DNA of 40,941 nt from Bacteroidales bacterium (GCA_017477465.1 JAFUVU010000035.1:1-40941), one strand, 5' to 3'; counted from the first letter of the stretch, positions 5,445 to 13,549 are shown. Numbers and translations are program-made. Notes: generated by a model not told the origin, from the sequence alone.

Positions 5445-5749
5445 CATCTTACTCTATACAGGGATGGCAGTAGTTCCTTGTTGATTTCCCAATATCCATC
5501 TTTGCGACCGCCTATTCGGGTGAGAACGCCCAACTCTTTCAGAACCGCCAAATCTCTTTCAATCGTTCGCGCAGCAACGATGCCTTTCCCCGGCATTTCC
5601 GAAATCTTATCCGACATTTTTTGTGCGGAAATGTAAGAATCCTTATCTATCAAATCAATAATAACCTGCTGTCTTTCAGTTAGTTCTTTTCCGACATCTT
5701 TTCCGACATCATCGCACAAACTATGGCTCGGTAACGATATCACGGCCGG
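5444..5749 (-). pseudogene. 3' fragment of a winged-helix ATP-binding-type regulator
   Basis: The frame encodes about 100 residues including VGKDVGKELTERQQ, RTIERDLAVLKELGVLTRIG and GRKDGYWEI, the characteristic C-terminal winged-helix tail of large AlbA_2/AAA_4-type putative transcriptional regulators that normally exceed 400 residues. The N-terminal AlbA_2 domain is missing. Upstream the frame runs into the tRNA-like repeat at 5750, and the only start available is a TTG inside the repeat's T arm, which would add a non-native MNQRPPGPP leader. The gene was therefore cut at this junction by a recombination or deletion event at the repeat. It is unlikely to be functional. Confidence 0.75.
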
Positions 5750-5793
5750 GGGACCAGGAGGTCGCTGGTTCAAGTCCAGTCATCCAGACAACT
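5750..5793 (+). repeat. tRNA 3'-half-like repeat, copy B (candidate att scar)
   Basis: Identical over 44 bp to 101-144. The base before the shared core differs (g here, a in copy A), so identity begins inside the anticodon loop. Copy B interrupts the regulator fragment. The pair bounds 5.6 kb of accessory genes in direct orientation, like attL and attR or successive integration scars. Confidence 0.6.
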
Positions 5794-5797
5794 CAAA

Positions 5798-5837
5798 ATC
5801 AAGCACTTTCGAAAAACCGTAAGTGCTTGATTTTTTT
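5798..5837 (+). terminator. Rho-independent terminator after tRNA-like repeat B
   Basis: An 11-bp perfect stem, atcaagcactt (5798-5808) with aagtgcttgat (5821-5831), is followed by a run of T. It occupies the same position relative to the repeat as the terminator after copy A, but has a different stem sequence. Confidence 0.85.
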
Positions 5838-5839
5838 AT

Positions 5840-5847
5840 TATATTTG
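5840..5847 (+). promoter_or_regulatory. -7 box of the DUF1295 gene
   Basis: TATATTTG at 5840-5847 is an exact TAnnTTTG match, 38 nt before the ATG at 5886, immediately after the terminator. A -33 element is not obvious. Confidence 0.45.
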
Positions 5848-5885
5848 TATTCAAGATGTTGAACTAAAAACTGAACTTGTTGCAA

Positions 5886-6830
5886 ATGAAACTGAATCTT
5901 GTCCCCATGGCCATTTTGCTTGGCCTTTCGCTTGTGGTATGTCCTCTTTTGTATATTTATGTAGGGCCGATGCTGGACGCTTCCCAGTTGGCTGTGCTCA
6001 AGACGCTTTGCATTATTTGTGCATGCAGTGCCCTTTACTGTTTTGTAGTAGGCGAGCTTACAGGCAACAATTCCCAGATGGATAAACTGTGGAGCCTGCT
6101 TCCCATCGCCTATACCTGGGTAATTGCGGCAGGAGGAGGTTTCTCCATAAGGTTGGTTGTAATGGCGATACTGGCCACGTTATGGGGCGCCAGGCTCACT
6201 TATAATTTCGCCAGGAAGGGAGCCTATAAGTTGAAATTCTGGGAAGGGGAGGAAGACTACCGCTGGGCGGTGGTGCGTTCCAGAAAAGAATTCCAGCCTC
6301 ATTGGAAGTGGATGGCCTTCAATCTGTTTTTTATAAGCATATACCAGAATGCCCTGGTTCTGATGATAACCCTTCCGGCACTGGTCCTCATGAATTCCAC
6401 CGTTCCCTTCGGCTGGATGGACGGCATCGCCGCCGCTCTGATGCTGGCATTCATAATCTACGAAACTGTTGCCGATGAGCAGCAGTGGTCCTTCCAGCAG
6501 ACCAAGTGGGGAATGATCCGTTCGGGCAAAAAGCTTGAGGAACTGCCGGAACCTTATCGCAAGGGATTCAATACCGTGGGCCTTTGGAATGTGAGCCGCC
6601 ATCCCAATTATTTTGCCGAGCAGGGGCTGTGGGTATGCTTCTATCTCTTCACTATCGCCGGAGGCATAGGTATAATCAACTGGAGCATGGCAGGCGCCCT
6701 GCTGTTGATTGTCCTATTCCTTGGAAGTTCCGCCCTCGGCGAGGAAATCAGCTCCTCAAAGTACCCTCTGTATCAGGACTACTGCAAGAAGGTATCCCGC
6801 TTCTTCCCCGGGAAGCGTTACATCAGCTAA
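5886..6830 (+). CDS. DUF1295 (steroid 5-alpha-reductase-like) membrane protein
   Basis: The 314-residue product is a multi-pass membrane protein with at least seven hydrophobic segments. Its conserved C-terminal signature GLWNVSRHPNYFAEQGLW is the DUF1295 / steroid 5-alpha-reductase C-terminal motif that, in characterised relatives, binds NADPH or SAM near the membrane. A reductase or isoprenylcysteine-methyltransferase-like role is possible; the substrate is unknown. I chose ATG 5886 over TTG codons at 5877 and 5880. Its stop codon overlaps the stop of the convergent hutI gene by three bases, leaving no room for a terminator between them. This is the first gene right of the island and looks like core chromosome. 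Confidence 0.8.
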   Translation: MKLNLVPMAILLGLSLVVCPLLYIYVGPMLDASQLAVLKTLCIICACSALYCFVVGELTGNNSQMDKLWSLLPIAYTWVIAAGGGFSIRLVVMAILATLWGARLTYNFARKGAYKLKFWEGEEDYRWAVVRSRKEFQPHWKWMAFNLFFISIYQNALVLMITLPALVLMNSTVPFGWMDGIAAALMLAFIIYETVADEQQWSFQQTKWGMIRSGKKLEELPEPYRKGFNTVGLWNVSRHPNYFAEQGLWVCFYLFTIAGGIGIINWSMAGALLLIVLFLGSSALGEEISSSKYPLYQDYCKKVSRFFPGKRYIS

Positions 6831-8110
6831 AAAATAACCTTACGGATAAACGGAGTCTGGTATTCGTATGCCAGCTTTGTGAGATCCCATCCGGGCTGGG
6901 TGAGGATCAAAGCCGCTTTTTTGCCGACGGTGACCGAGCCGTACTCATGGCTGAGTCCCATCGCGTAGGCGCTGTTCAATGTTACCGCATTGAAGGCTTC
7001 TACAGGCGTTAGGCGCATCTTGATGCAGCCCTGGGCCATGACAAAGCGCATGTCTCCGGAAGGGGAGGAGCCGGGGTTGTAGTCGGAAGCAAGTGCAACG
7101 CCAAGCCCGGCTTTGATATAGTCTTTTGCGCGTCCGTAAGGAAGCCCCAGGAAGAACGAGGATCCGGGCAGCATCGTAGGCATAGTGGCCGATCCGCGCA
7201 GTGCTTCAATCTCGGCATCCGTGGTGCGTTCCAGATGATCTACCGATAATGCTCCATATTTGACTCCAACCTGTACGCCGCCGCTGACGGCCAGTTCGTT
7301 AGCATGGATTTTAGGCGTCAGCAGCCCTTTGGCGGCCCGCAGGATGCGTTCGGTATCCTCGACAGTGAAGAAGCCTTCGTCGCAGAATACATCGACAAAA
7401 TCGGCCAGAGAGGCAGCTTGGGGCAGCATGTCGATAATGGTTTGCACATACTCTTCATGTGTGTAGCCGCGGCCCACTGCATGGGCTCCCAGGAATGTGC
7501 TGCGGACTGCTGCCGGGACGGTTTCCTTGATGCGGCGAATGACCCGCAGCATCTTCATTTCGCCTTCCGGACACAGGCCGTAACCGCTTTTGATTTCCAT
7601 GGCCACCGTGCCCTTGTCCATCATTTCCTGCACTCTGGAAAGGGATTGCCGATAAAGCTCGTCCTCGGAGGTTTTGTTCAGAAGGTCGCTCGAATTGAGA
7701 ATGCCGCCGCCGCGGGCTGCAATCTCTTCATAGCTGAGGCCGTTGATCTTGTCAAGGAATTCGCCGCTGCGGTTTCCGGCATATACGATGTGCGTATGAC
7801 TGTCACAGAATCCGGGCATGAGCATGCCGCCGGTAGCGTCCAAAGATTCCCGGTCGTCGCCGGGAATGACGTCCTGGCCGGCAATGCCTTCATCGCTGGG
7901 AATGACATTGTGGCTTGGAATCGCGTCATGGCCGGCTTGACCGGCCATCTTAGGGCAGGTTGCCATTGGCCCAAAGGCGGCGATGCGGCCGTCTTTTATT
8001 GAGAGCCAGGCATTTTCCAGCACTTCTGTTTTGCCCTGTTCTTCGCCTTCTTTCCGGAGAACGCCCTCCGGCACTATACCTACCAGCTGCCCTATATTCT
8101 TGATAATCAT
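6827..8110 (-). CDS. hutI: Imidazolonepropionase with in-frame repeat insertion
   Basis: HutI hydrolyses 4-imidazolone-5-propanoate to N-formimino-L-glutamate, step three of histidine degradation. The 427-residue protein is an amidohydrolase: DSHTHIVYAG (H105, H107) supplies two metal ligands, and later HANELA and SDYNPG segments carry further active-site residues. Residues about 55-89, between the N-terminal beta-sandwich and the barrel, are an extra segment rich in GQAG, VIPSD and VIPGDD, which comes from a palindromic DNA repeat; without it the length matches the usual 405-415 residues. The gene is last in the hut operon, 13 nt after hutH. The barrel motifs are intact, so activity is expected if the insertion sits in a surface loop. 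Confidence 0.92.
   Translation of the reverse strand: MIIKNIGQLVGIVPEGVLRKEGEEQGKTEVLENAWLSIKDGRIAAFGPMATCPKMAGQAGHDAIPSHNVIPSDEGIAGQDVIPGDDRESLDATGGMLMPGFCDSHTHIVYAGNRSGEFLDKINGLSYEEIAARGGGILNSSDLLNKTSEDELYRQSLSRVQEMMDKGTVAMEIKSGYGLCPEGEMKMLRVIRRIKETVPAAVRSTFLGAHAVGRGYTHEEYVQTIIDMLPQAASLADFVDVFCDEGFFTVEDTERILRAAKGLLTPKIHANELAVSGGVQVGVKYGALSVDHLERTTDAEIEALRGSATMPTMLPGSSFFLGLPYGRAKDYIKAGLGVALASDYNPGSSPSGDMRFVMAQGCIKMRLTPVEAFNAVTLNSAYAMGLSHEYGSVTVGKKAALILTQPGWDLTKLAYEYQTPFIRKVIF
7845..7948. repeat. In-frame palindromic repeat insertion in hutI
   Basis: The segment contains a perfect 8-bp palindrome atggccgg (7928-7935), loop cttga, ccggccat (7941-7948), preceded by two related blocks that read on the minus strand as gtcattcccagcgatgaa and gtcattcccggcgacgac. 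The similar palindrome in hutU has the loop cctga. The insertion keeps the hutI frame and adds about 34 residues that are absent from the family consensus as I know it. Confidence 0.65.
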
Positions 8111-8123
8111 ACGCTAATCCGTT

Positions 8124-9608
8124 TTATAGATACTGTTCATTTCTAATGAATTGCACCGATTTTTCAATCAGCGGATGCATGTAAGTGTCTGTATCAACGA
8201 AGGGAACTACCTTCCTGTAATCGGCAAAAATCTTCTCGAGAATGGGGGAACTCTTCAGCGGACGGCGGAACTCGAGGGCCTGTGCCGCATTGAAAAGTTC
8301 GATGGCGAGCACTGTCTCTACATTGTCAACTATGCGGACCAGTTTGGTTGCGGCGTTGGAGCCCATCGACACATGGTCCTCCTGTCCCTGGGATGAGGGG
8401 ATAGAGTCGCAGGATGCAGGCCAGCAGAGTCCTTTGTTCTGGGACACGATAGAGGCCGCCGTGTACTGCGGAATCATGAAGCCGCTGTTGAGGCCGGGCT
8501 CGGTAACAAGGTATTTAGGCAGGCCGCGAAGCCCGTGAATAAGCTGATAAGTGCGTCTTTCAGAGATACTTGCAAGCTCGCTCATGGCTATTGCCAGCGA
8601 GTCCATAGGGATGGCTATCGGCTCCCCGTGGAAGTTACCGGCCGATATTACCATATCCTCATCGGGGAAGATGTTGGGGTTGTCGGTGGCCGAGTTTATC
8701 TCGTTCTCGATGACGGACTTGACATAAAGGATGTTGTCTTTCACGGCGCCGTGCACCTGGGGGATGCAGCGGAAGCTGTAAGGGTCCTGTACGTGCTCTT
8801 TCGGCCTGCGTATAAGTTCGCTGCCTTCGAGAATATGCATGAATTTTTCTCCGGTGAGTATCTGCCCTTTGTGCGGACGGAGCTTGTGGGTGAGAGGGAG
8901 GAACGGCTCGATTCGGCCGTCGTAAGCGTCCAGGGACATTGCGCCGATAAGGTCGGCCCAACGGCTCAGCCTCATGCTCTTTAGGATGCTCCAGATGGCA
9001 TGGGCGCTCATGAACTGCGTACCGTTAAGAAGTGCGAGCCCTTCCTTTGACTGAAGGCGGATGGGCTTCCAGCCAAGCTCGGCCCAGACATCGGCAGCAG
9101 GGCGCACCTCGCCTTTGTACAGCACTTCTCCCATGCCGATAAGAGGCAGGCTCATGTGGGCGAGCGGTGCAAGGTCGCCGGAAGCGCCGAGAGAGCCTTG
9201 CTGATACACGATTGGCAGAACATCTTCGTTGAACATGTCGATAAGCCGCTGCACGGTGATGAGCTGAGCGCCGGAATGACCGTATGAAAGCGACTGAGCC
9301 TTCAGTAGCAGCATCAGCTTCACGATTTCCGGGCGTACTTTATCGCCGGCGCCGCAGGCGTGAGACATTACGAGGTTATGCTGCAGCTGGCTCAGGTCCT
9401 CTTTGGGAATGGTGACATTGTACAGCGAGCCGAAGCCGGTTGTGACACCGTAAACAGGCCTGCCGATGTCTTCCATTTTGCGGTCCAGGTATTCACGGCA
9501 TTTGATGATGGCGTCTGTAGCTTCCCGGGACAGGCACAGATGCTCGTGATTATAGATAATTTCTTTTACACGCTCCAGCGAAAGGTGTTCAGATGAAATA
9601 TAATGCAT
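8124..9608 (-). CDS. hutH: Histidine ammonia-lyase
   Basis: HutH converts L-histidine to urocanate and ammonia, the entry step of the pathway. The 494-residue length matches the family (about 500). The Ala-Ser-Gly triad that cyclises to the MIO electrophile is at residues 142-144 in GSLGASGDLAPLAH, and the catalytic tyrosine loop YGVTTGFG is at 53-60. Other family segments such as SATDNPN and QEDHVSMGSNAA are present. A tyrosine or phenylalanine ammonia-lyase is unlikely given the hut context. It lies third in the operon, 63 nt after hutU, with repeat units filling much of that gap. The ATG at 9608 gives the usual N-terminus. Confidence 0.95.
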   Translation of the reverse strand: MHYISSEHLSLERVKEIIYNHEHLCLSREATDAIIKCREYLDRKMEDIGRPVYGVTTGFGSLYNVTIPKEDLSQLQHNLVMSHACGAGDKVRPEIVKLMLLLKAQSLSYGHSGAQLITVQRLIDMFNEDVLPIVYQQGSLGASGDLAPLAHMSLPLIGMGEVLYKGEVRPAADVWAELGWKPIRLQSKEGLALLNGTQFMSAHAIWSILKSMRLSRWADLIGAMSLDAYDGRIEPFLPLTHKLRPHKGQILTGEKFMHILEGSELIRRPKEHVQDPYSFRCIPQVHGAVKDNILYVKSVIENEINSATDNPNIFPDEDMVISAGNFHGEPIAIPMDSLAIAMSELASISERRTYQLIHGLRGLPKYLVTEPGLNSGFMIPQYTAASIVSQNKGLCWPASCDSIPSSQGQEDHVSMGSNAATKLVRIVDNVETVLAIELFNAAQALEFRRPLKSSPILEKIFADYRKVVPFVDTDTYMHPLIEKSVQFIRNEQYL

Positions 9609-9634
9609 AGTTAGGTTTAAAGTTTATAGTTTGA

Positions 9635-9701
9635 GAGATTCTTCACTTCGTTCAGAATGACAAGGTCCGGTTCAGAATGACTTTGCTGCGTTCTGGATGA
9701 C
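9635..9701. repeat. Three tandem repeat units covering the hutU 3' end
   Basis: Three adjacent units end in the shared core attctgaac / atccagaac on the minus strand: 9682-9701, 9662-9681 (each 20 nt) and 9635-9661 (27 nt, ending aagaatctc). On the plus strand the last reads gagattcttcacttcgttc, a form of a dispersed repeat seen in unrelated bacterial genomes. The hutU stop lies inside the second unit, so the last ten or so codons of hutU are repeat-derived. Confidence 0.6.
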
Positions 9702-11777
9702 GTTTTCATCTACGAGGTTGGGGAGGGTTACTTTGAGGCCGGGGGTGCGGGCCATTTCACGCTCGATGGCGAAGCGTGCGCCGGCGTTCCGGGCCCAGCT
9801 GCGGCGGGCGATTCCGTTGTTCACGTCCCAGAACAGCATTTCACGGATGTGGCGGGCGCTGTCCTCGGAGCCGTCGATCACCATGCCGAAGCCGCCGTTG
9901 ATTACCTCGCCCCAGCCTACTCCGCCGCCGTTATGGATGCTTACCCAAGTTGCGCCGCGGAAGCCGTCTCCGATTACGTTCTGCACTGCCATATCGGCCG
10001 TAAACTGCGAGCCGTCGTAGATGTTGGAAGTCTCGCGGTAGGGCGAGTCGGTGCCTGAAACGTCGTGATGGTCGCGTCCCAGCACTATTGGGGCCGATAT
10101 TTCCCCGCTACGGATGGCATCGTTGAAAGCCAGGGCTATCTTGGTGCGGCCTTCGCAGTCGGCATATAGGATGCGAGCCTGCGAGCCTACTACAAGATGG
10201 TTGCGTCCTGCCTCGCGGATCCAGTGGATGTTGTCTCTCATCTGGCCTGAAATCTCTTCGGGGGAGCGGGAGGCGATTTCGTCAAGCACGCGCATCGCAA
10301 TCTCGTCGGTTTTTGCCAGGTCTTCGGGCTTTTCGCTCATGCAGACCCATCTGAACGGGCCGAAGCCGTAGTCGAAGTACAGCGGCCCCATGATGTCCTG
10401 GACGTAGGAAGGGTAGCGGAAGCTGCCGTCGGCCTTCAGGACGTCCGCTCCTGCGCGGGAGCTTTCAAGAAGGAAGGCGTTGCCGTAGTCGAAGAAATAC
10501 ATTCCTTTGGCAGTGAGGCGGTTAATTGCCGATACCTGGCGTCGCAGGGATTCCTGGACGGCGGCCTTGAAGGCTGCGGGATCCTCCGACATCATGCGCT
10601 GCGATTCTTCCAGCGACAGCCCCGCGGGATAATAGCCTCCGGCCCAAGGGTTGTGCAGGGAAGTCTGGTCACTGCCAAGATCCACGCGGATGTCCTCATC
10701 GGCAAGGCGTTCCCAAAGGTCCACTACATTGCCGACGTATGCCAAAGACACAACTTCCTTTGCCGATACAGCCTTGCGGATACGGGGGATAAGCTCGTCC
10801 AGGGAGTCGTGCAGCTCATCCACCCAGCCCTGCTCGAAGCGCTTTCTGGCGGCCTTGGGGTTGATTTCTGCCGTCACGCTCACGACGCCGGCAATATTCC
10901 CGGCCTTAGGCTGAGCCCCCGACATGCCGCCAAGCCCCGCCGTAACAAAGAGGAGACGCCGCTCGTCACCCCCTGCCTGCCTTGCGTCACCCCCGGCTTG
11001 CCTTGCGTCACCCCCGGCTTGCTTAGCGTCACCCCCGGCCTGACCGGGGGTCTGCGACGGACGGTCGGTGCCGGCCATGACCTTCCTCGCCGCATTCATA
11101 ACCGTAATGGTTGTCCCATGCACGATTCCCTGAGGGCCGATGTACATGTAACTTCCGGCGGTCATCTGCCCGTACTGGCTTACTCCCATGGCGTTGAAGC
11201 GCTCCCAGTCGTCCGGCTTTGAGTAGTTTGGAATTACCATGCCGTTGGTTACAATGACCCTTGGGGCATCCTTGTGACTTGGGAACAGCCCCAGCGGATG
11301 GCCGGAGTACATGACGAGGGTCTGCTCGTCGGTCATTGTTGCAAGGTACTGCATGACCAGCCTGTACTGCGCCCAGTTCTGGAAGATGGCTCCGTTTCCG
11401 CCGTAGATTATAAGTTCGTGCGGATGCTGGGCGACCCGCTCGTCAAGATTGTTCTGTATCATAGCCATGATGGCCGCTGCCTGGCGGCTCTTGGCGGGGT
11501 ACTCGTCTATCGGCCTTGCGTATATCTTATAGGAAGGCCTGTAGCGGTACATATATATGCGTCCGTATGTCTTGAGCTCAGCGGCGAATTCCGGCGCAAG
11601 GGTGGCATGGAGCTGTTTAGGGAAGTAGCGGAGTGCGTTTTTCAGGGCCAGGACTTTCTGCTCCGGCGTCAGGATGTCCTTGCGGCGAGGGGCGTGGTTA
11701 ATCTTGCTGTCATAAGGCTTGGCTTCCGGCAGCTGGGCGGGAATGCCTGCCAATATCTCTTCTTGAAATTGTGTCAT
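9672..11777 (-). CDS. hutU: Urocanate hydratase with in-frame repeat insertion
   Basis: Urocanase hydrates urocanate to imidazolonepropionate using tightly bound NAD+ as an electrophile. The 701-residue protein is the long form found in Bacteroidota. NAD-site segments are clear: YGGNGAIFQNW (125-135), SQYGQMTAGSYMYIGPQG (200-217) and FVTAGLGGMSGAQPKAGN (277-294). Between RKVM and the last segment, residues about 237-273 hold a GQAGGDA/RQAGGDA heptapeptide repeat not expected in the family; it comes from 21-bp DNA repeats. The extreme C-terminus (ENVIQNAAKSF) is translated from another repeat. Second gene of the operon, 11 nt after ftcD. The insertion lies in a nucleotide-binding region, so an effect on folding cannot be excluded. 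Confidence 0.93.
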   Translation of the reverse strand: MTQFQEEILAGIPAQLPEAKPYDSKINHAPRRKDILTPEQKVLALKNALRYFPKQLHATLAPEFAAELKTYGRIYMYRYRPSYKIYARPIDEYPAKSRQAAAIMAMIQNNLDERVAQHPHELIIYGGNGAIFQNWAQYRLVMQYLATMTDEQTLVMYSGHPLGLFPSHKDAPRVIVTNGMVIPNYSKPDDWERFNAMGVSQYGQMTAGSYMYIGPQGIVHGTTITVMNAARKVMAGTDRPSQTPGQAGGDAKQAGGDARQAGGDARQAGGDERRLLFVTAGLGGMSGAQPKAGNIAGVVSVTAEINPKAARKRFEQGWVDELHDSLDELIPRIRKAVSAKEVVSLAYVGNVVDLWERLADEDIRVDLGSDQTSLHNPWAGGYYPAGLSLEESQRMMSEDPAAFKAAVQESLRRQVSAINRLTAKGMYFFDYGNAFLLESSRAGADVLKADGSFRYPSYVQDIMGPLYFDYGFGPFRWVCMSEKPEDLAKTDEIAMRVLDEIASRSPEEISGQMRDNIHWIREAGRNHLVVGSQARILYADCEGRTKIALAFNDAIRSGEISAPIVLGRDHHDVSGTDSPYRETSNIYDGSQFTADMAVQNVIGDGFRGATWVSIHNGGGVGWGEVINGGFGMVIDGSEDSARHIREMLFWDVNNGIARRSWARNAGARFAIEREMARTPGLKVTLPNLVDENVIQNAAKSF
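10959..11069. repeat. 21-bp tandem repeats with palindrome inside hutU
   Basis: Four consecutive units start at 10964, 10985, 11006 and 11027, each beginning cgtcaccccc. The last unit carries a palindrome, cccccgg (11032-11038), loop cctga, ccggggg (11044-11050). The 21-bp period equals seven codons, so copy-number changes keep hutU in frame. Confidence 0.75.
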
Positions 11778-11788
11778 TACGAACTGAG

Positions 11789-13483
11789 TTATAATTCAAT
11801 GTGTCTGTCAACTGCTTCCAGCACTTCCGCCTGCAGTTTTTCCGCTTCCGCTACGATTGCATCGGCCCTTTCGAGGAGAGGCTGAGCCGGAGCCTTGTCC
11901 TTGAGCGATGCGGCATTTATGCGCACGTTGAGGCGCGCTCCCTTGATGCCGGCAAGGGCGGCGAGGGCTGCCACACCGGCGTCCGATGCAGAGGCGGGAT
12001 TACCGTCGCGGGCCATCTGCAAAGCGAGCGGAAGGGCCTTGAGGGATGCTTCCATCGTCTTCAGCGGCACCTGCGCGGCGTAGAGCGTAGCCTCCTCCAG
12101 CGCCTTCTCCCGGGCCGATTTCTCCTCCGGCGTGCCCTTAGGCATTGAGAAGCAGTCCATTATGCGGTTGAAAGCCGCGGTATCTTCATCTATCAGAATA
12201 AGGAGTTCGTCGAGAATGGCCTGCCCCTGCTCGGCAACGTCCGAGAATTCTTTCCAGCGCTCATCCCAGCCTCTTTTGTGGGAGGAAAGGTTGGCGACCA
12301 TGGTGGCAAGTGCGGCTGCAAAAGCGCCCATCGCGGCACTTACCGAACCGCCGCCGGGTGCGGCCGATTCGGACGCTGTCTCGCGCACAAAGCCTTCCAG
12401 GGTGAGGTCGGCCAGGCCTTTTTTCTTGTCGGCAATAAGGTATTCTATGACCTTTTCCTGCGGCTCGAAGGGTTTGAGATCGTCGAGGGACATTGACTTG
12501 ACGGCGATTTTTACTATTTCTTCCTCGCTTATGCCGAGCGAACGCTGCTGCTTTTCAAGATAGAATTTGCCAGCCTTAATGAGTACGCGTTTGGGGACAA
12601 GGCCGACAATCTCGGCTCCTGTGACCCTTAAGCCGCGGGCTGTGGCGGCGCGGCTCACTTCCTCGAAGGCTACGTGAAGGGGAGTGCGATCGATGTCGGT
12701 TATGTTCATCGATACCTGGGCAATGCCGTATTCGTCTATGTACCAGCCGATTGCCTTGCACCCTTTGAGGGTTCCGGGAATCCAGAGCTGATTGCCGTTT
12801 TCGTCTTTGAGGAGTTTTCCGGTGAGGGAACCGCCTTCACGGGCCTTGCGCCCCTTTTCGCGGACGTCGAAGGCTACGGCCATTGCTCTGCGGGTGCTTG
12901 TAGTATTAAGGTTGAAGTTGACGGCCACGAGGAAACCCCTGGCGCCCACGTTGGTGGCTCCGCATTTTGCAACTTTTTCGGTAAATGCTCCCGGGCCGAA
13001 GTCCGGTTTGCGGGCTTCATCGGCCATTTTTTCCGGGAGGGCTTCGTATTCCCCTTCGCGGCAGACGGCGAGGTTCTTTCTCTGAGGCTTGAAGGCGGCT
13101 GCCTCATAGCAGTAGCAGGGGATGCCCAGTTCCTCGTAAAGCCTTTTTGCGAGCTTGCGGGCAAGGGCGGCGCATTCTTCCAAGCTTATTCCCGAGACGG
13201 GGACAAGGGGCAGGACATCAGTGGCACCGCTGCGCGGATGGGCTCCGTGATGCCGGCGCATATCTATCAGTTCCTGCGCTTTTGCGGCCCCCAGGAAGGC
13301 GGCCTCGCAAACCGGCTCCGGCTCTCCTACAAAGGTGACGACAGTCCGGTTGGTGGCTTCTCCCGGGTCCACATCAAGTACTTTTACGCCTTCTACTGCT
13401 TTTATGGCTTGTACTATGGCGTCAATCACGGCCTTGTTGCGGCCTTCGCTGAAATTTGGTACGCACTCTATGAGTTGTTTCAT
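11789..13483 (-). CDS. ftcD: Bifunctional glutamate formimidoyltransferase / formimidoyl-THF cyclodeaminase
   Basis: This 564-residue fusion completes histidine degradation. The N-terminal formiminotransferase (residues 1 to about 330, beginning LIECVPNFSEGRN) moves the formimino group from formiminoglutamate to THF. H82 in MRRHHGAHPRSGATD matches the catalytic histidine of mammalian FTCD. The C-terminal cyclodeaminase (about 360-564, with SESAAPGGGSVSAAMGAFAA) forms 5,10-methenyl-THF and ammonia. The fusion organisation is like the mammalian enzyme and is common in Bacteroidota. It is first in the operon behind a well-formed promoter, and all four catabolic genes follow in pathway-complete order with short gaps. 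No dedicated regulator gene is adjacent. Confidence 0.94.
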   Translation of the reverse strand: MKQLIECVPNFSEGRNKAVIDAIVQAIKAVEGVKVLDVDPGEATNRTVVTFVGEPEPVCEAAFLGAAKAQELIDMRRHHGAHPRSGATDVLPLVPVSGISLEECAALARKLAKRLYEELGIPCYCYEAAAFKPQRKNLAVCREGEYEALPEKMADEARKPDFGPGAFTEKVAKCGATNVGARGFLVAVNFNLNTTSTRRAMAVAFDVREKGRKAREGGSLTGKLLKDENGNQLWIPGTLKGCKAIGWYIDEYGIAQVSMNITDIDRTPLHVAFEEVSRAATARGLRVTGAEIVGLVPKRVLIKAGKFYLEKQQRSLGISEEEIVKIAVKSMSLDDLKPFEPQEKVIEYLIADKKKGLADLTLEGFVRETASESAAPGGGSVSAAMGAFAAALATMVANLSSHKRGWDERWKEFSDVAEQGQAILDELLILIDEDTAAFNRIMDCFSMPKGTPEEKSAREKALEEATLYAAQVPLKTMEASLKALPLALQMARDGNPASASDAGVAALAALAGIKGARLNVRINAASLKDKAPAQPLLERADAIVAEAEKLQAEVLEAVDRHIEL

Positions 13484-13505
13484 GGTTATAGTTTTATTGC
13501 GAGTT

Positions 13506-13536
13506 CAAAGATAACCAAACTTTCCCGTTAAGACAA
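13506..13536 (-). promoter_or_regulatory. Promoter of the hut operon
   Basis: On the minus strand the -7 box TATCTTTG (13513-13506) is preceded by a TTG (13536-13534) with a 20-nt spacer, a good fit to the Bacteroidota primary sigma consensus. The ftcD start codon follows after 22 nt. It is divergent from the promoter at 13550-13578, so the two operons share a short regulatory region. Confidence 0.65.
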
Positions 13537-13549
13537 TACGTAAGCTATA

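Noticed and set aside
10653-11222. Plus-strand ORF with repeated TPGLPCVTPG
   Set aside because: It is the antisense reading of the 21-bp repeats within hutU.
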